Assembly: GCA_021782815.1 (NCBI GenBank)
Contig: JAJXUO010000004.1
Location: 34,746 to 98,745, forward strand
Direction of reading: 5' to 3'
DNA from: Pseudomonadota bacterium
GTDB taxonomy: Bacteria > Pseudomonadota > Alphaproteobacteria > Rhodospirillales > Magnetospirillaceae
Length of the DNA: 64,000 bases
Position numbers and translations under genes: made by a program
Shown here: piece by piece, positions 53,103 to 62,344 of the stretch
Layout of the letters: each line of letters begins with the position of its first letter
How positions within the stretch are numbered: the first letter of the stretch is position 1
Notes under the pieces: model-generated
Databases searched by the model: none
Seen by the model: only the letters and a program-made list of their open reading frames with translations
What the model was told of the DNA's origin: nothing

Positions 53103-55528
53103 AATTCACTCTGTCCTGGCTGAAGCAGCATCTGGAGACCGATGCCGCCCTGGAAGAGATTTCCGCCCGCCTGACCATGCTGGGCCTGGAGGTGGAAGCC
53201 ATCGACAACCCGGCCGACCGCCTGCAGGGCTTCGTGGTGGGGCATGTGCTGGAGGCCGACAGGCATCCCAATGCCGACCGCCTGAAACTTTGCAAGGTGG
53301 ATGCCGGCGGCAACGTGCTGCAGGTGGTGTGCGGCGCCCCCAACGCCCGCGCCGGCCTCAAGGTGATCCTGGCCCAGCCCGGCGTGGTCATTCCCGTCAC
53401 CGGCGAACCCTTGAAGAAGGGCAAGGTGCGCGACGTGGAGTCCCAGGCCATGATGTGCTCGTGGCGCGAGCTGCTGATGGGCGAGGACCATAGCGGCATC
53501 GTCGAGCTACCCGCCGACGCCCCGGTGGGCGCGCCCCTGGCCGACGTTCTGAAGCTTGATCCGGTCATCGAGATCTCCATCACCCCCAACCGCGCCGACT
53601 GCCTGGGCGTGCGCGGCGTGGCCCGCGATCTGGCCGCTTCGGGCCTCGGCACCTTGAAGCCCCTGGACAGCACGCCGGTGCCGGGCCGCTTCCCGAGCCC
53701 CATCGCCGTCGCCCTCGATTTCCCGGCCGAGGCCGCCACGGCCTGCCCGCTGTTCGTCGGCCGCGTGCTGCGCGGCGTGAAGAACGGCGACAGCCCGGCC
53801 TGGCTGAAGGACCGCCTGACCGCCATCGGCCTGCGCCCCATTTCCGCCCTGGTGGACATTACCAACTACGTCACCCACGATCTGGCGCGGCCGCTGCACG
53901 TCTTCGACATCGAGCGTTTGCACGGCGCCACCGTCACCGCCCGCCTGGCGACGGAGGGCGAAAGCCTGGCCGCCCTCAACGGCAAGACCTACGCCCTGAC
54001 CGGAGAGATGACGGTGATCGCCGACGCCGCCGGCCCCGAGGCCATCGCCGGCATCATGGGCGGCGAGGCTTCCGGCTGCACCGAGGCCACCACCACGCTG
54101 TTCCTCGAGTCCGCCTGGTTCGATCCGGTGCGCACCGCCACCACCGGGCGCAAGCTCGATATCCTGTCCGATGCCCGCTTCCGCTTCGAACGCGGCGTCG
54201 ATCCGGCCTTCGTGCGCGACGGCGCCGAGATCGCCACCCGCCTGATCCTGGAGATCTGCGGCGGCGAGGCCTCGGAGCTGGTGGTGGCCGGAGCCGAACC
54301 GGCCTGGGAAAAGCGCATCGCCTTCCGTCCGTCGCGCGTGACCGCCCTGGGCGGCATCAGCGTCCCCCCCGAACGCCAGGCCGGAATCCTGCGCGGCCTC
54401 GGCTGCCGGGTGGAGGGCGAGGGCGACAGCCTGAGCGTGACCCCGCCCTCGTGGCGCGCCGATATCGGCGGCGAGCACGATCTGGTGGAGGAGGTCATCC
54501 GCATCAACGGCTACGACCAGCTGCCGGCCACGCCCCTGCCCCGACCCTCCATGCCCAAGCCGCTGCTGACCCCCGGCCAGCGCCGCGCCGCCTTCGTGCG
54601 CCGGCAGCTGGCGGCGCGCGGCATGGTGGAAACCGTCACCTGGTCGTTCCTGTCGGCCCGGCAGGCGTCTTTGTTCGTGCCGGAAACCCTGGCGGAGGCC
54701 GACAAGGCGGCCCTGCTGGCCGGCCTGACCCTGGCCAATCCCATCTCGGCCGATCTCGACTGCATGCGCCCCAGCCTGATCGCCAATCTGACCGCCGCCG
54801 CCGGCCGCAACGCCGATCGCGGCCAGAAGGATCTGGCCCTGTTCGAGATCGGCCCGCAATTCGATGGGCCCGAACCCGGGCAGCAGCGCGCTGTGGCCGC
54901 CGGCGTGCGCGCCGGCCGCGCCGTGCCGCGCCACTGGGCGGAAAAGAGCCGCGCCGTCGACGCCTTCGACGCCAAGGCCGATCTCTTGGCCGCCATCGCC
55001 GCCGCCGGCGCCAACCCCGACTCCTTCCAGGTGACGGCGGGCGGCCCGGCCTGGTATCACCCCGGCCGTTCGGGCAGCCTCAAGCTGGGCAACAAGGTGG
55101 TGGGCTTCTTCGGCGAGCTGCATCCCGCCGTGCTGGCCGCCCTCGACGTCAAGGGGCCGCTGGCCGCCTTCGAACTGTTCCTCGAGGCTCTGCCCGCCGC
55201 CAAGGCCCGGGCCACCAAGGCCAGGCCCTTGCTGAAGAACTCGGCCCTGCAGGCGGTGGAACGCGATTTCGCCTTCGTGGTGGACCGCGATATCGCCGCC
55301 GACGCCCTGGTGCGCGCCGCCCGGGCCGCCGACAAGCAGCTGGTGGCCGCGGTGACGGTGTTCGATCTTTACGAGGGCCCCCACGTGGGCGAAGGCCGCA
55401 AGAGCCTGGCCCTGCAGGTCAGCCTGCAGCCGCAGGACAAGACCTTCACCGATGCCGAGATCGAGGCGGTCAGCGCCAGGATCGTCGCCGCCGTCGCCAA
55501 GGCCACCGGCGGCAGCCTGCGCGGATAA
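53099..55528 (+). CDS. pheT: Phenylalanyl-tRNA synthetase, beta subunit
   Basis: An 809-residue protein starting [14 protein letters not shown]. An EMAP/tRNA-binding domain comes first (about 40-150, [20 protein letters not shown]). The B3/B4 editing region follows (about 200-390, [17 protein letters not shown]), then B5 and the ferredoxin-like anticodon-binding domain at the C-terminus ([14 protein letters not shown]...). It supports editing of Tyr-tRNA-Phe. Full length, no anomalies. Confidence 0.98.
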   Translation: MKFTLSWLKQHLETDAALEEISARLTMLGLEVEAIDNPADRLQGFVVGHVLEADRHPNADRLKLCKVDAGGNVLQVVCGAPNARAGLKVILAQPGVVIPVTGEPLKKGKVRDVESQAMMCSWRELLMGEDHSGIVELPADAPVGAPLADVLKLDPVIEISITPNRADCLGVRGVARDLAASGLGTLKPLDSTPVPGRFPSPIAVALDFPAEAATACPLFVGRVLRGVKNGDSPAWLKDRLTAIGLRPISALVDITNYVTHDLARPLHVFDIERLHGATVTARLATEGESLAALNGKTYALTGEMTVIADAAGPEAIAGIMGGEASGCTEATTTLFLESAWFDPVRTATTGRKLDILSDARFRFERGVDPAFVRDGAEIATRLILEICGGEASELVVAGAEPAWEKRIAFRPSRVTALGGISVPPERQAGILRGLGCRVEGEGDSLSVTPPSWRADIGGEHDLVEEVIRINGYDQLPATPLPRPSMPKPLLTPGQRRAAFVRRQLAARGMVETVTWSFLSARQASLFVPETLAEADKAALLAGLTLANPISADLDCMRPSLIANLTAAAGRNADRGQKDLALFEIGPQFDGPEPGQQRAVAAGVRAGRAVPRHWAEKSRAVDAFDAKADLLAAIAAAGANPDSFQVTAGGPAWYHPGRSGSLKLGNKVVGFFGELHPAVLAALDVKGPLAAFELFLEALPAAKARATKARPLLKNSALQAVERDFAFVVDRDIAADALVRAARAADKQLVAAVTVFDLYEGPHVGEGRKSLALQVSLQPQDKTFTDAEIEAVSARIVAAVAKATGGSLRG

Positions 55529-55618
55529 TCCGGCGGCGCGGCACCGCCTTTGTGCTACTCTACCCGACCGGCCGCCCAGATGGCGGCCGGTCGGACAAGA
55601 CAAGACGGATTTCCGGTC

Positions 55619-56848
55619 ATGAAAGTGGATACGATGCGGACCATCGACCGTTGGGTCGGGATTCCGCTGTGCTTCCTGCTGACGCTGCTGCGGCTTTTCA
55701 CCTCGCGCCGGGGCGAAGGCGGGAAACCCCGCCGGATGCTGTTCCTGGAACTGTCGGAAATGGGCAGCACCATTCTGGCCGATCCGGCCATGCGCAAGGC
55801 CCGCCAGGTGTTCGAGGCCGAGCTGTTCTTCGTCATCTTCAAACGCAACGCCGCCAGCCTGGATTTCCTGCGCACGGTGCCGGAAGAGAACGTTTACACC
55901 ATCCGCGAGGACAGTCTTTTCACCCTGGCCGCCGATACCCTGGGCTTTCTGGCCTGGTGCCGCCGCCGCCGCATCGACACCGTGGTGGATCTGGAACTGT
56001 TCTCGCGCTTCACCGCCCTGCTTACCGGCCTCAGCGGCGCCGCCAACCGGGTGGGGTTCTATCGGTTCCACAACGAGGGGCTTTATCGCGGCGAGCTTCT
56101 GACCCACCGCGTGGCCTATAATCCGCATATCCATATCGCCAAGAATTTCGTGGCCCTGATCAACGCCCTGGCCTGCCCGGTGGTGGAAACCCCCTATTCC
56201 AAGACCTTCATCCCCGACGAGGAAATCACCATTCCCCGCATCATCGCCGGGGAACGCGACAGCGAACGCATGCGCGCCGCCGTGCGCGAGGCTTTTCCCG
56301 CCTACGATGCCGAGCATCACCGCATCGTGCTGTTCAATCCCAATGCCAGCGAACTCCTGCCGCAGCGGCGCTGGCCGCAAAGCCATTTCGCCGCTCTGGC
56401 CAATCAGGTGCTGACCCATTGGCAGGATGTGGTGATCCTCATCACCGGCGCCCCCGACGAGGATTTCCAGGCGGAAAAGCTGAAGGGCCGCACCGATCAT
56501 CCGCGCATGGTCAATTTCGCTGGCAAGGTCCGCCTGTCGGACCTGCCCGCCCTTTACGAGCTGGCCAGCCTGATGGTGACCAACGATTCCGGCCCCGGCC
56601 ATTTCGCCTCGGTTACCGATATGCCCACCATCGTGCTGTTCGGGCCGGAAACTCCGGCCCTCTACGCGCCTTTGGGCAATACCGAGGCCATCACCGCCCA
56701 GCTGGCCTGCAGCCCCTGCGTTTCGGCCTCGAACCACCGCAAGACCGCCTGCCGCGACCCCTTGTGCATGCAGGCCATTCCGCCGGAACGGGTGTTCGAT
56801 TCGATCCGCGCCGTGCTGGACGACGGTCGCCTGCCGCTGCTGGGATAG
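55619..56848 (+). CDS. Glycosyltransferase family 9 (heptosyltransferase-like)
   Basis: A 409-residue relative of ADP-heptose transferases, with a short N-terminal hydrophobic segment (about 12-25, WVGIPLCFLLTLLRLF) that may attach it to the membrane. LLPQRRWPQSHFAALA and VTNDSGPGHFASVTDMPTIVLFG mark the C-terminal nucleotide-sugar domain. A Cys-containing loop (ACSPCVSASNHRKTACRDPLCM) near the C-terminus is typical of this subfamily and may bind a metal; that is inference. It stands alone, convergent with the kinase gene that follows. Confidence 0.82.
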   Translation: MKVDTMRTIDRWVGIPLCFLLTLLRLFTSRRGEGGKPRRMLFLELSEMGSTILADPAMRKARQVFEAELFFVIFKRNAASLDFLRTVPEENVYTIREDSLFTLAADTLGFLAWCRRRRIDTVVDLELFSRFTALLTGLSGAANRVGFYRFHNEGLYRGELLTHRVAYNPHIHIAKNFVALINALACPVVETPYSKTFIPDEEITIPRIIAGERDSERMRAAVREAFPAYDAEHHRIVLFNPNASELLPQRRWPQSHFAALANQVLTHWQDVVILITGAPDEDFQAEKLKGRTDHPRMVNFAGKVRLSDLPALYELASLMVTNDSGPGHFASVTDMPTIVLFGPETPALYAPLGNTEAITAQLACSPCVSASNHRKTACRDPLCMQAIPPERVFDSIRAVLDDGRLPLLG

Positions 56849-56855
56849 AAAAGAC

Positions 56856-58643
56856 CTACTCGGCCACCGGGCTGGCGATACGGCCCGGCGGCAGGCGCAG
56901 GCTGGCCACGGTGCCGTGTTGCGGCTGGCTGGCCAGGGTCAGGCCGCCGCCATGCAGCTCCATCAATTGCTTGGCCAGCGGCAGACCCAGACCGGCGCCG
57001 GGCTTGTTGCTGAGGCTGTCGTCGCCGCGCACGAACATCCGTGTGACCTTTTCCAGATCCTCCTCGCCGATGCCGATACCGGTATCGCTCACCTGCAGCA
57101 GCAGGCCGCCGTCGGGTTCCATTTCCGCCATCACCGCCACCCGTCCGCCGTCGGGGGTGAATTTCACGGCATTGGACAACAGGTTCAACAGCACCTGGCG
57201 GAAGCGCAGCGGATCCAGCAGCACCGGCGGCAGATTGCCCGGCACATTGTTGAGCAGGCTGCAGCCGTTCTCAGCGGCCAGCGGCCGCACCATGGCCAGG
57301 GCATCCTCCACCAGGGCGGCGATATCGGCCTGCTGCTCGTGCAGGGCCAGCTTGCCCGCCTCGATGCGGGCCAGATCCACCAGATCCTCGATCACCTCGC
57401 TCAAATGGGCGGCGGACAAGCCGATATCGTCCACATAGCCCTTGTAGCGCTCGTTGCCGATGGGGCCGAAATATTCGTTCTTCATGACATCGGCGAAACC
57501 GACGATGCTGTTCAGGGGCGTGCGCAGCTGGTGGCTGATATGGGCCAGGAAGGCCGATTTGGCGCGGGTGGCGTCCTCGGCGCGCTCCTTGGCGGCGATC
57601 AGCTCGCGCTCGGTCTGCAGCTGCGCGGTGATATCGCGGAAGGCCACCACGGCGCCGTTGACCACGCCGTTTTCGCGGATGGCGGTCCAGACATAATCCA
57701 CCGGCAGCCAGCTGCCGTCCTTGCGGCGGAAGCGCACATTATGGCGGGGGCCTTCGGCCCGCTCCGGCGCCTCGGCGAAAGCATCGGCCGGATCCGGCGC
57801 CAGAATGGTGGCGGCGAATTTTTCCGCCAGTTCCGCGCCGCTCCAGCCCAGAAGCTGCAAGGCGGTGGGATTGAGGAAGGTGAAACGGCCCTCGCCGTCC
57901 AGCCCGAACACGCCTTCGCCCAGGGTGTTCAGGATCAGGGCGTGGCGGTGACGCAATTGCGCGGCGGCCTGTTCGCGCTGATGCCGTTCGGTCACATCCT
58001 CGCCGGTACCGCGATAACCGCAGAACTGACCGGCGGCGTCGAACAGCGGGCGGCCGCTCAGCAGGAACTGGCGCCGTTCGCCCTGATGGACGAACAGCAC
58101 GGCCACATCCTGGAACGGTTGCTGGCGCTCCAGCAACGCCAGAACCGTGCCGCCTCCGGCTTCGGCGCTCACGCTTAAGGCGTGCGGCCCGGCCTCCAGC
58201 AGCACGGCGGCACTGATGCCGGTAGCCTCGTCGAAGCGGCGCGACAGCGTGCGGAAATGCTGATCCGCTCCGCTTTCCCACAGCCATTGCGAGGCGGACT
58301 CCGCCAGATCGCGGAAGCGCTGTTCCGACTGGCGCAGCATCCCCTCGGTGCGGGTGCGTTGTTCCAGCTCGGAGCGCAATTCCTGGTTCTGGCGCACCAG
58401 ACGCGCCTCCAGGCTTTCATTGACCCGGCGCAGATGATGGTAGTGCCGGTCGGTCAGGTGCCGCAGCATCGCCACCGAGGCCACCACGTACACCAGTTCC
58501 AGCAAAATCCGAAGATAATGCCATTCCGGAACATTCGGCAGAAGGCTCTCGGCCAGCAGGCCCAGGCCCAGGAAGAACCCCAGACTGATGGCGCCATAGG
58601 TGGTCAAAATGCGGGAAAAGCCCCGCCGAAAACGGAAAGACAC
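56856..58643 (-). CDS. PAS-domain sensor histidine kinase
   Basis: A 595-residue kinase with two membrane helices (about 15-35 and 45-62), a coiled coil, two PAS domains (about 105-220 and 230-345), HisKA with phosphoacceptor His371 in LAHISHQLRTPLN, and HATPase_c (DTGIGI, GLGLPLAKQ). The short membrane segment means sensing is probably through the PAS domains. The GTG at 58643 is 11 nt after AAGGAG; a GTG at 58652 is too close to it. A hairpin at 58729-58758 separates it from the quorum-sensing operon on the same strand, so it is probably transcribed on its own. Confidence 0.87.
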   Translation of the reverse strand: MSFRFRRGFSRILTTYGAISLGFFLGLGLLAESLLPNVPEWHYLRILLELVYVVASVAMLRHLTDRHYHHLRRVNESLEARLVRQNQELRSELEQRTRTEGMLRQSEQRFRDLAESASQWLWESGADQHFRTLSRRFDEATGISAAVLLEAGPHALSVSAEAGGGTVLALLERQQPFQDVAVLFVHQGERRQFLLSGRPLFDAAGQFCGYRGTGEDVTERHQREQAAAQLRHRHALILNTLGEGVFGLDGEGRFTFLNPTALQLLGWSGAELAEKFAATILAPDPADAFAEAPERAEGPRHNVRFRRKDGSWLPVDYVWTAIRENGVVNGAVVAFRDITAQLQTERELIAAKERAEDATRAKSAFLAHISHQLRTPLNSIVGFADVMKNEYFGPIGNERYKGYVDDIGLSAAHLSEVIEDLVDLARIEAGKLALHEQQADIAALVEDALAMVRPLAAENGCSLLNNVPGNLPPVLLDPLRFRQVLLNLLSNAVKFTPDGGRVAVMAEMEPDGGLLLQVSDTGIGIGEEDLEKVTRMFVRGDDSLSNKPGAGLGLPLAKQLMELHGGGLTLASQPQHGTVASLRLPPGRIASPVAE

Positions 58644-58728
58644 CGGCGACACCCCTCCTTAAGGCCGTATGCGGTCAAGAGTAGCATTGCCGGCCGCGAC
58701 TGGGGAATTCCTACATTGCATAACCTGA

Positions 58729-58758
58729 CATGACGGGCCGTCCTGGCGGCCCGTCATG
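58729..58758 (-). terminator. Hairpin at the end of the luxI-P450 operon
   Basis: Perfect 12-bp stem CATGACGGGCCG (58729-58740) with its complement (58747-58758) and a 6-nt loop. It sits 11 bp after the stop of the small gene at 58770. No T-run follows, so termination may be factor-assisted. Confidence 0.6.
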
Positions 58759-58769
58759 CCGTCGCGGGG

Positions 58770-59030
58770 TCAGCGTTTGGCCTTTTCCACGATCTCCTCC
58801 AGGCTGTCCACCAGGCAGCACCGCGCCGCCCCCACGAAGGCCGCCGCCTCGGGCCAGCCGCCGCGGTGCAGGGTGATTTCCAGGTTGGTCAGGTCTGGCA
58901 GGGTGTTCAGTACCAGATTATAGCGCCGTTCCAGTCCGAGCAGGGCCTCCTGGTCCCCGGGAGCCGGCGGGCTCTCGGGGACGGCGTCCGGCTTATGCTG
59001 ATGGTCGCTCCAGTTGATCACCGTTCCCAT
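58770..59030 (-). CDS. Small protein of unknown function in the luxI-P450 operon
   Basis: An 86-residue protein with an N-terminal Pro-rich linker and a helical part from residue 28 (LGLERRYNLVLNTLPDLTN, then GAARCCLVDSLEEIV). No known domain was recognised. Support comes from GGAGGGAAAAAGC before the ATG and from its position 22 bp after the P450 gene on the same strand. It may act with the P450 or the signal synthase; nothing in the sequence says how. Confidence 0.6.
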   Translation of the reverse strand: MGTVINWSDHQHKPDAVPESPPAPGDQEALLGLERRYNLVLNTLPDLTNLEITLHRGGWPEAAAFVGAARCCLVDSLEEIVEKAKR

Positions 59031-59052
59031 GCTTTTTCCCTCCGGATGGATC

Positions 59053-60375
59053 TCAGGCCACCTTGCGCGCCGGCTGATCGCGCATCTGCAGACGGACATT
59101 GAGCCCCACCGGCGGCGGCGCCAGCGTCACCCCGGCCACCGGCCGCAGGCTGTCCACATGACCCGACAGCGGTTCGAGATCGAAGGCCGAGGTGACGGCG
59201 GCGGCGATGGCCACCAGTTCGGCCTTGGCCAGATGGGCGCCGATGCAGCTGCGCCCCCCCACGCCGAAGGGGATATAGGCGAAACGGCTGGCGGTCGTTT
59301 CGGACATGAAACGCATGGGATCGAACTGTTCGGGCCGTTCCCACAGATCGGGTTGGCGCTGTACCGCCCAGGGCGAGACGAACACCATGGTGCCCTTGGG
59401 CACGGCCACCCCGTCGATGACATCGTCCTCCAGGGCGACGCGGGCGAACCACCAGATGGACGGATAAAGGCGCAGCACCTCGTCCACCACGGCGCGGGTG
59501 CGGCGCAGGCCGCGCAGTTTGGCGGCATCGAGATCGGCGCCGCCGTCGAGCAGCGGATCCACTTCGCCGCGGATCCAGTCCACCAGATCGGGACGGCAGG
59601 CCAGGGTGTAGATCAGCCAGGACGCGGCCATGGCCGAGGTCTCGAACCCGGCGATCAGCATGGTGATGGCCTCGTCGCGCAAGGCCTTGGCGCCGTAACG
59701 CTCGGCCAGCGGCTGCAAGGCCAGCAGCAGCCCCTTGGGATCGCGGCTCAAGCGTTCCACCACCCCTTCCAGGCTGGCGATCACCTTGCGGAAGGCGCGG
59801 TTGGTGCGGGTGGGCAACAGCGCATCGGGATCGACGGGCCGCCACATGGTTTCGCTCAACCGCTTATGGGCGGCCAGACCGGCCTGATAGACCAGTTCCG
59901 ACGTATCTTCGTCCAGAGGTTCGTGAAACATGGCGGCGGTGGCCATGCGCAGGGTCAACCGGCCCATGAGCGGCGGAATGGCCAGGCTGCGGTTGAGGGT
60001 GCCGGCCATGCGGCCCACCTCGGTCTGCAGCACCGACAAGGCGTAGCCCAGGCCCTGGTCGAGGCCGCTGGCGCTGAAACTGGGACGGGCGGTGGTGCGC
60101 GACTGGTGCCAGCGCTCGCCGCTGGCGGTAACCATGCCTTCACCCAGGAGCGGCTTCATGCGGTCCTGCATCTGGCTTTTGCCGTAACGGTCGGCATGGC
60201 TGACCAGCACATGCTGGATGGCCGAGGGCTGGGCCAGGAACAGCACGGTCTTGAAGCCGAAGCGGGCGGCAACGGGCTGCGGACGCCCCACCACTTTTTG
60301 CTGCACGAAGGCCAGGGGATCGGCCGTGAAGGCCGGCAGATCACCCAAAAGGGCGGTTTTCAGGGATTGCATCAT
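59053..60375 (-). CDS. Cytochrome P450
   Basis: A 440-residue soluble P450. The haem-binding loop FGVGGRSCIG carries the thiolate Cys377. The K-helix ExxR is E299-V-L-R302, and the I-helix oxygen-activation motif is AGFETS (242-247). The Glu before Thr, the order and the length fit fatty-acid or terpene hydroxylase-like bacterial CYPs; the substrate is unknown. It starts 17 bp after the luxI-type gene, with GGGAGAACCGTC before the ATG at 60375, so it is surely co-transcribed with the signal synthase. Redox partners are not nearby. Confidence 0.92.
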   Translation of the reverse strand: MMQSLKTALLGDLPAFTADPLAFVQQKVVGRPQPVAARFGFKTVLFLAQPSAIQHVLVSHADRYGKSQMQDRMKPLLGEGMVTASGERWHQSRTTARPSFSASGLDQGLGYALSVLQTEVGRMAGTLNRSLAIPPLMGRLTLRMATAAMFHEPLDEDTSELVYQAGLAAHKRLSETMWRPVDPDALLPTRTNRAFRKVIASLEGVVERLSRDPKGLLLALQPLAERYGAKALRDEAITMLIAGFETSAMAASWLIYTLACRPDLVDWIRGEVDPLLDGGADLDAAKLRGLRRTRAVVDEVLRLYPSIWWFARVALEDDVIDGVAVPKGTMVFVSPWAVQRQPDLWERPEQFDPMRFMSETTASRFAYIPFGVGGRSCIGAHLAKAELVAIAAAVTSAFDLEPLSGHVDSLRPVAGVTLAPPPVGLNVRLQMRDQPARKVA

Positions 60376-60391
60376 GACGGTTCTCCCAAAA

Positions 60392-60979
60392 TCAGGCGGC
60401 ATGCAGCGACAGCCCGACCGCTTCCAGGGTCGGGGCGTCGATGTTGCAAAGAATGACCACGGCTTCCACATCCCCCTCGTGCCCCTTGCCCACCACCATG
60501 GGCCCGGCGATGCGCTCGACGCGCAAACCGCACAGTTTCACGAAACGTTCGAAGACGGGATCGGTGACGGCGATCAGTTCGCTGGCCTGCATGTCGCGGC
60601 CGAAGGCGGCAATTTCCCGCACCAGAAGCTTGCCGATCTCGCGACTGCGCTTGGACCCCGGCGCCACGGCGAACCGGCTGATTTCCCAGACGGACGCCGA
60701 TTTCGGCACCTGACCGCCCAAAAGATCGGGAAAACTGGCTTCCAGGAGATAGGTGTCGGTGGTGGGCAGCGACCGCCAATACCCCACCACCCGGTTGTGC
60801 TCCAGTACCGCGCAGTGAATGGCGTTGCGATCGAACCCGTCGAACTCCAGAAGATCGGCGGAATTGATCTCCCAGCCCAGTTGTTCCTTGAATACCCGGT
60901 ATCGCAGGCGCCAGGCCTGCGCCAACACTTCCGGCGCGTCTCCGGGACGGAAGCGGACAACCCTCAATGAGCTCGGCAT
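60392..60979 (-). CDS. LuxI-family autoinducer (N-acyl-homoserine lactone) synthase
   Basis: A 195-residue GNAT-fold synthase. The invariant residues of the family can be read: Arg28 and Phe30 in RYRVF, Trp36 (QLGW), Asp47 and Asp50, Arg69 (YWRSL), and Glu99 with Arg102 in EISRFAV. It would join an acyl chain to S-adenosylmethionine to give an acyl-homoserine lactone. It heads an operon with a P450 and a small protein gene and is divergent from the luxR-type gene. Its Shine-Dalgarno GGAGAGG lies inside a small inverted repeat (60987-61007). Confidence 0.9.
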   Translation of the reverse strand: MPSSLRVVRFRPGDAPEVLAQAWRLRYRVFKEQLGWEINSADLLEFDGFDRNAIHCAVLEHNRVVGYWRSLPTTDTYLLEASFPDLLGGQVPKSASVWEISRFAVAPGSKRSREIGKLLVREIAAFGRDMQASELIAVTDPVFERFVKLCGLRVERIAGPMVVGKGHEGDVEAVVILCNIDAPTLEAVGLSLHAA

Positions 60980-61097
60980 ATCGGCCTCTCCAAAAAAAGT
61001 GTGGAGAAATCGTTAGCCGATCAAAAAAAGCTATAATAGCTGGGCAAATAACGGGTAGAATACTCGGGGAACGCTTCTTCCGGTGGAGAAGACTCGA
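60980..61097. promoter_or_regulatory. Divergent luxI-luxR intergenic region
   Basis: This AT-rich 118-bp spacer carries both promoters. TATAAT (61032-61037) lies inside the palindrome GCTAT-A-ATAGC (61030-61040) and could be the -10 of luxR, though no good -35 is visible. TCTCCA-N9-TGGAGA (60987-61007) spans the luxI ribosome binding site and could be an RNA hairpin or an operator. I find no 18-20 bp classical lux box. Confidence 0.5.
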
Positions 61098-61865
61098 ATG
61101 GCGATAACAATGGAATGCGCGCTGAACGAGATTGCGAATGCAGAGTCTCTGGAAGAGTTGCAGCCTATCATTAATTGTATCGGTCTGGAACTGGGCTTTA
61201 GTTGCTCAAGTTATGTTGATGCCCGGAAAATTCCCTTCTCCGGCGAGGCCGCCCCTTATCATGTGACCACCGTGGATGGCTCGTTCATACACGCCTACAT
61301 TGAGGGGGATTTCCTGGGGCACGATCCCGTGGCCATCCGCGCCACCACCAGCAACGCCCCCTTCGCCTGGACCGACTGCCCGGAATACGCCGCCGCCCTC
61401 ACCCAGCGGCGCGGCGTCAAAAACCGGCTGCTGCGCCTGGCCTCCATGGTGCGGGATTTCGGCTATGAACAGGGCTATGTCATCCCCTGCCATGCCGTGG
61501 ACGGCTATGGCCGCCTGGCCTCGGCCTTCACCAGCTTCTACTGGGACGGACGCGGCGACGACCTTTTGAAACCCGGCGCCATTCCACCCTGGCTGAAGCT
61601 GGCCGCCGCCTATTACCACGAACGCACCCTGGCCCTGCGTCAGGATGCCGCCACCCCCCAGGCCATCCCCACCCTGACCGACCGCGAACGGGAATGTCTG
61701 GTGTGGGCCTGCCGTGGAAAAACCCGCGGCGAAACCGCCGACATCCTCAATATCGGCGAACGCACCGTGGAGTTCCATCTGGGCAACGCCATGAAAAAAC
61801 TGGGCGTCTACAACAAGTTCCATGCCATCGCCATGGCCATCCATATGGGTCTGGTCACGCCCTGA
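61098..61865 (+). CDS. LuxR-family quorum-sensing regulator
   Basis: A 255-residue regulator. The autoinducer-binding domain (about 10-170) keeps the Tyr (Tyr67), Asp-Pro (76-77, GHDPVAI) and Trp91 (PFAW) positions of TraR/LuxR proteins, but has Phe63 where the family has Trp (TraR Trp57). The C-terminal GerE helix-turn-helix (about 190-250) reads LTDRERECLVWACRGKT, TVEFHLGNAMKKLGV. The ATG at 61098 follows GGAG by 9 nt; GTG at 61083 is in frame. It is the expected receptor for the product of the adjacent synthase. The 3' end overlaps the convergent gene by 11 bp. Confidence 0.93.
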   Translation: MAITMECALNEIANAESLEELQPIINCIGLELGFSCSSYVDARKIPFSGEAAPYHVTTVDGSFIHAYIEGDFLGHDPVAIRATTSNAPFAWTDCPEYAAALTQRRGVKNRLLRLASMVRDFGYEQGYVIPCHAVDGYGRLASAFTSFYWDGRGDDLLKPGAIPPWLKLAAAYYHERTLALRQDAATPQAIPTLTDRERECLVWACRGKTRGETADILNIGERTVEFHLGNAMKKLGVYNKFHAIAMAIHMGLVTP

Positions 61866-62106
61866 CCGGGGCTTTCGCTCCCAGCCAGGCTTGCGCCCGT
61901 TCAGGGCAGGCGCCGGGGAAACAGGCTTCGAGCCGCACCCAGGTGCGGTCGCGGCGGGGGTTGAGGGTAACCCGATAGAGATGAGTCCATAGACCGTGAC
62001 GGCGGTGCACCACGGCGTAATAGCCGCCGCCGTCGGCGGCATGGGCCAGAAAATGGGCCTGATCGCCGGGCCCCAGGATCAGATGCCAGATCGGATCGTC
62101 GTTCAT
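61855..62106 (-). CDS. Small protein of unknown function
   Basis: An 83-residue protein rich in aromatic and His residues: DPIWHLILGPGDQAHFLAHA, YYAVVHRRHGLWTHLYRV, then DRTWVRLEACFPG. No family was recognised. The ATG at 62106 follows GGAGGGTTTTTTC. It converges on luxR with an 11-bp overlap of the coding ends. A set of three hairpins lies in its presumed leader. Confidence 0.55.
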   Translation of the reverse strand: MNDDPIWHLILGPGDQAHFLAHAADGGGYYAVVHRRHGLWTHLYRVTLNPRRDRTWVRLEACFPGACPERAQAWLGAKAPVRA

Positions 62107-62184
62107 GAAAAAACCCTCCAAAATCCATAAGGAGGGCTGACGCAAAGGCTGGACGGTCCCGTTTGGTTGCCCGTTGGCCACATC

Positions 62185-62244
62185 CCTTCCATCGGAAGGC
62201 ACCACCTTGCCCGGGAGGCAGGTTGGTGTTGGGCGTCAGCCCAA
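62185..62244. other. Three tandem hairpins in the comM/small-ORF intergenic region
   Basis: Back-to-back stems CCTTCC-ATC-GGAAGG (62185-62199), CACCACCTTGCC-CGGGA-GGCAGGTTGGTG (62200-62228, two one-base bulges) and TTGGGC-GTCA-GCCCAA (62229-62244). They could form a structured leader RNA for the minus-strand small gene, or for comM on the plus strand. No known riboswitch consensus was recognised. Confidence 0.4.
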
Positions 62245-62344
62245 CTCTTGATGTCTGCCGCAAGCAATAACGCCAACCACCGCCCCTGTGCAAGCGGAAT
62301 GCGGGCGGGTATAGTCTTGCGGGAAAATTATCGGACAGTACATC

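Noticed and set aside
60987..61040. Classical lux box between luxI and luxR
   Set aside because: The palindromes present (6-9-6 and 5-1-5) do not have the 18-20 bp ACCTG-type symmetry; the regulator's site could be degenerate, so no call was made.
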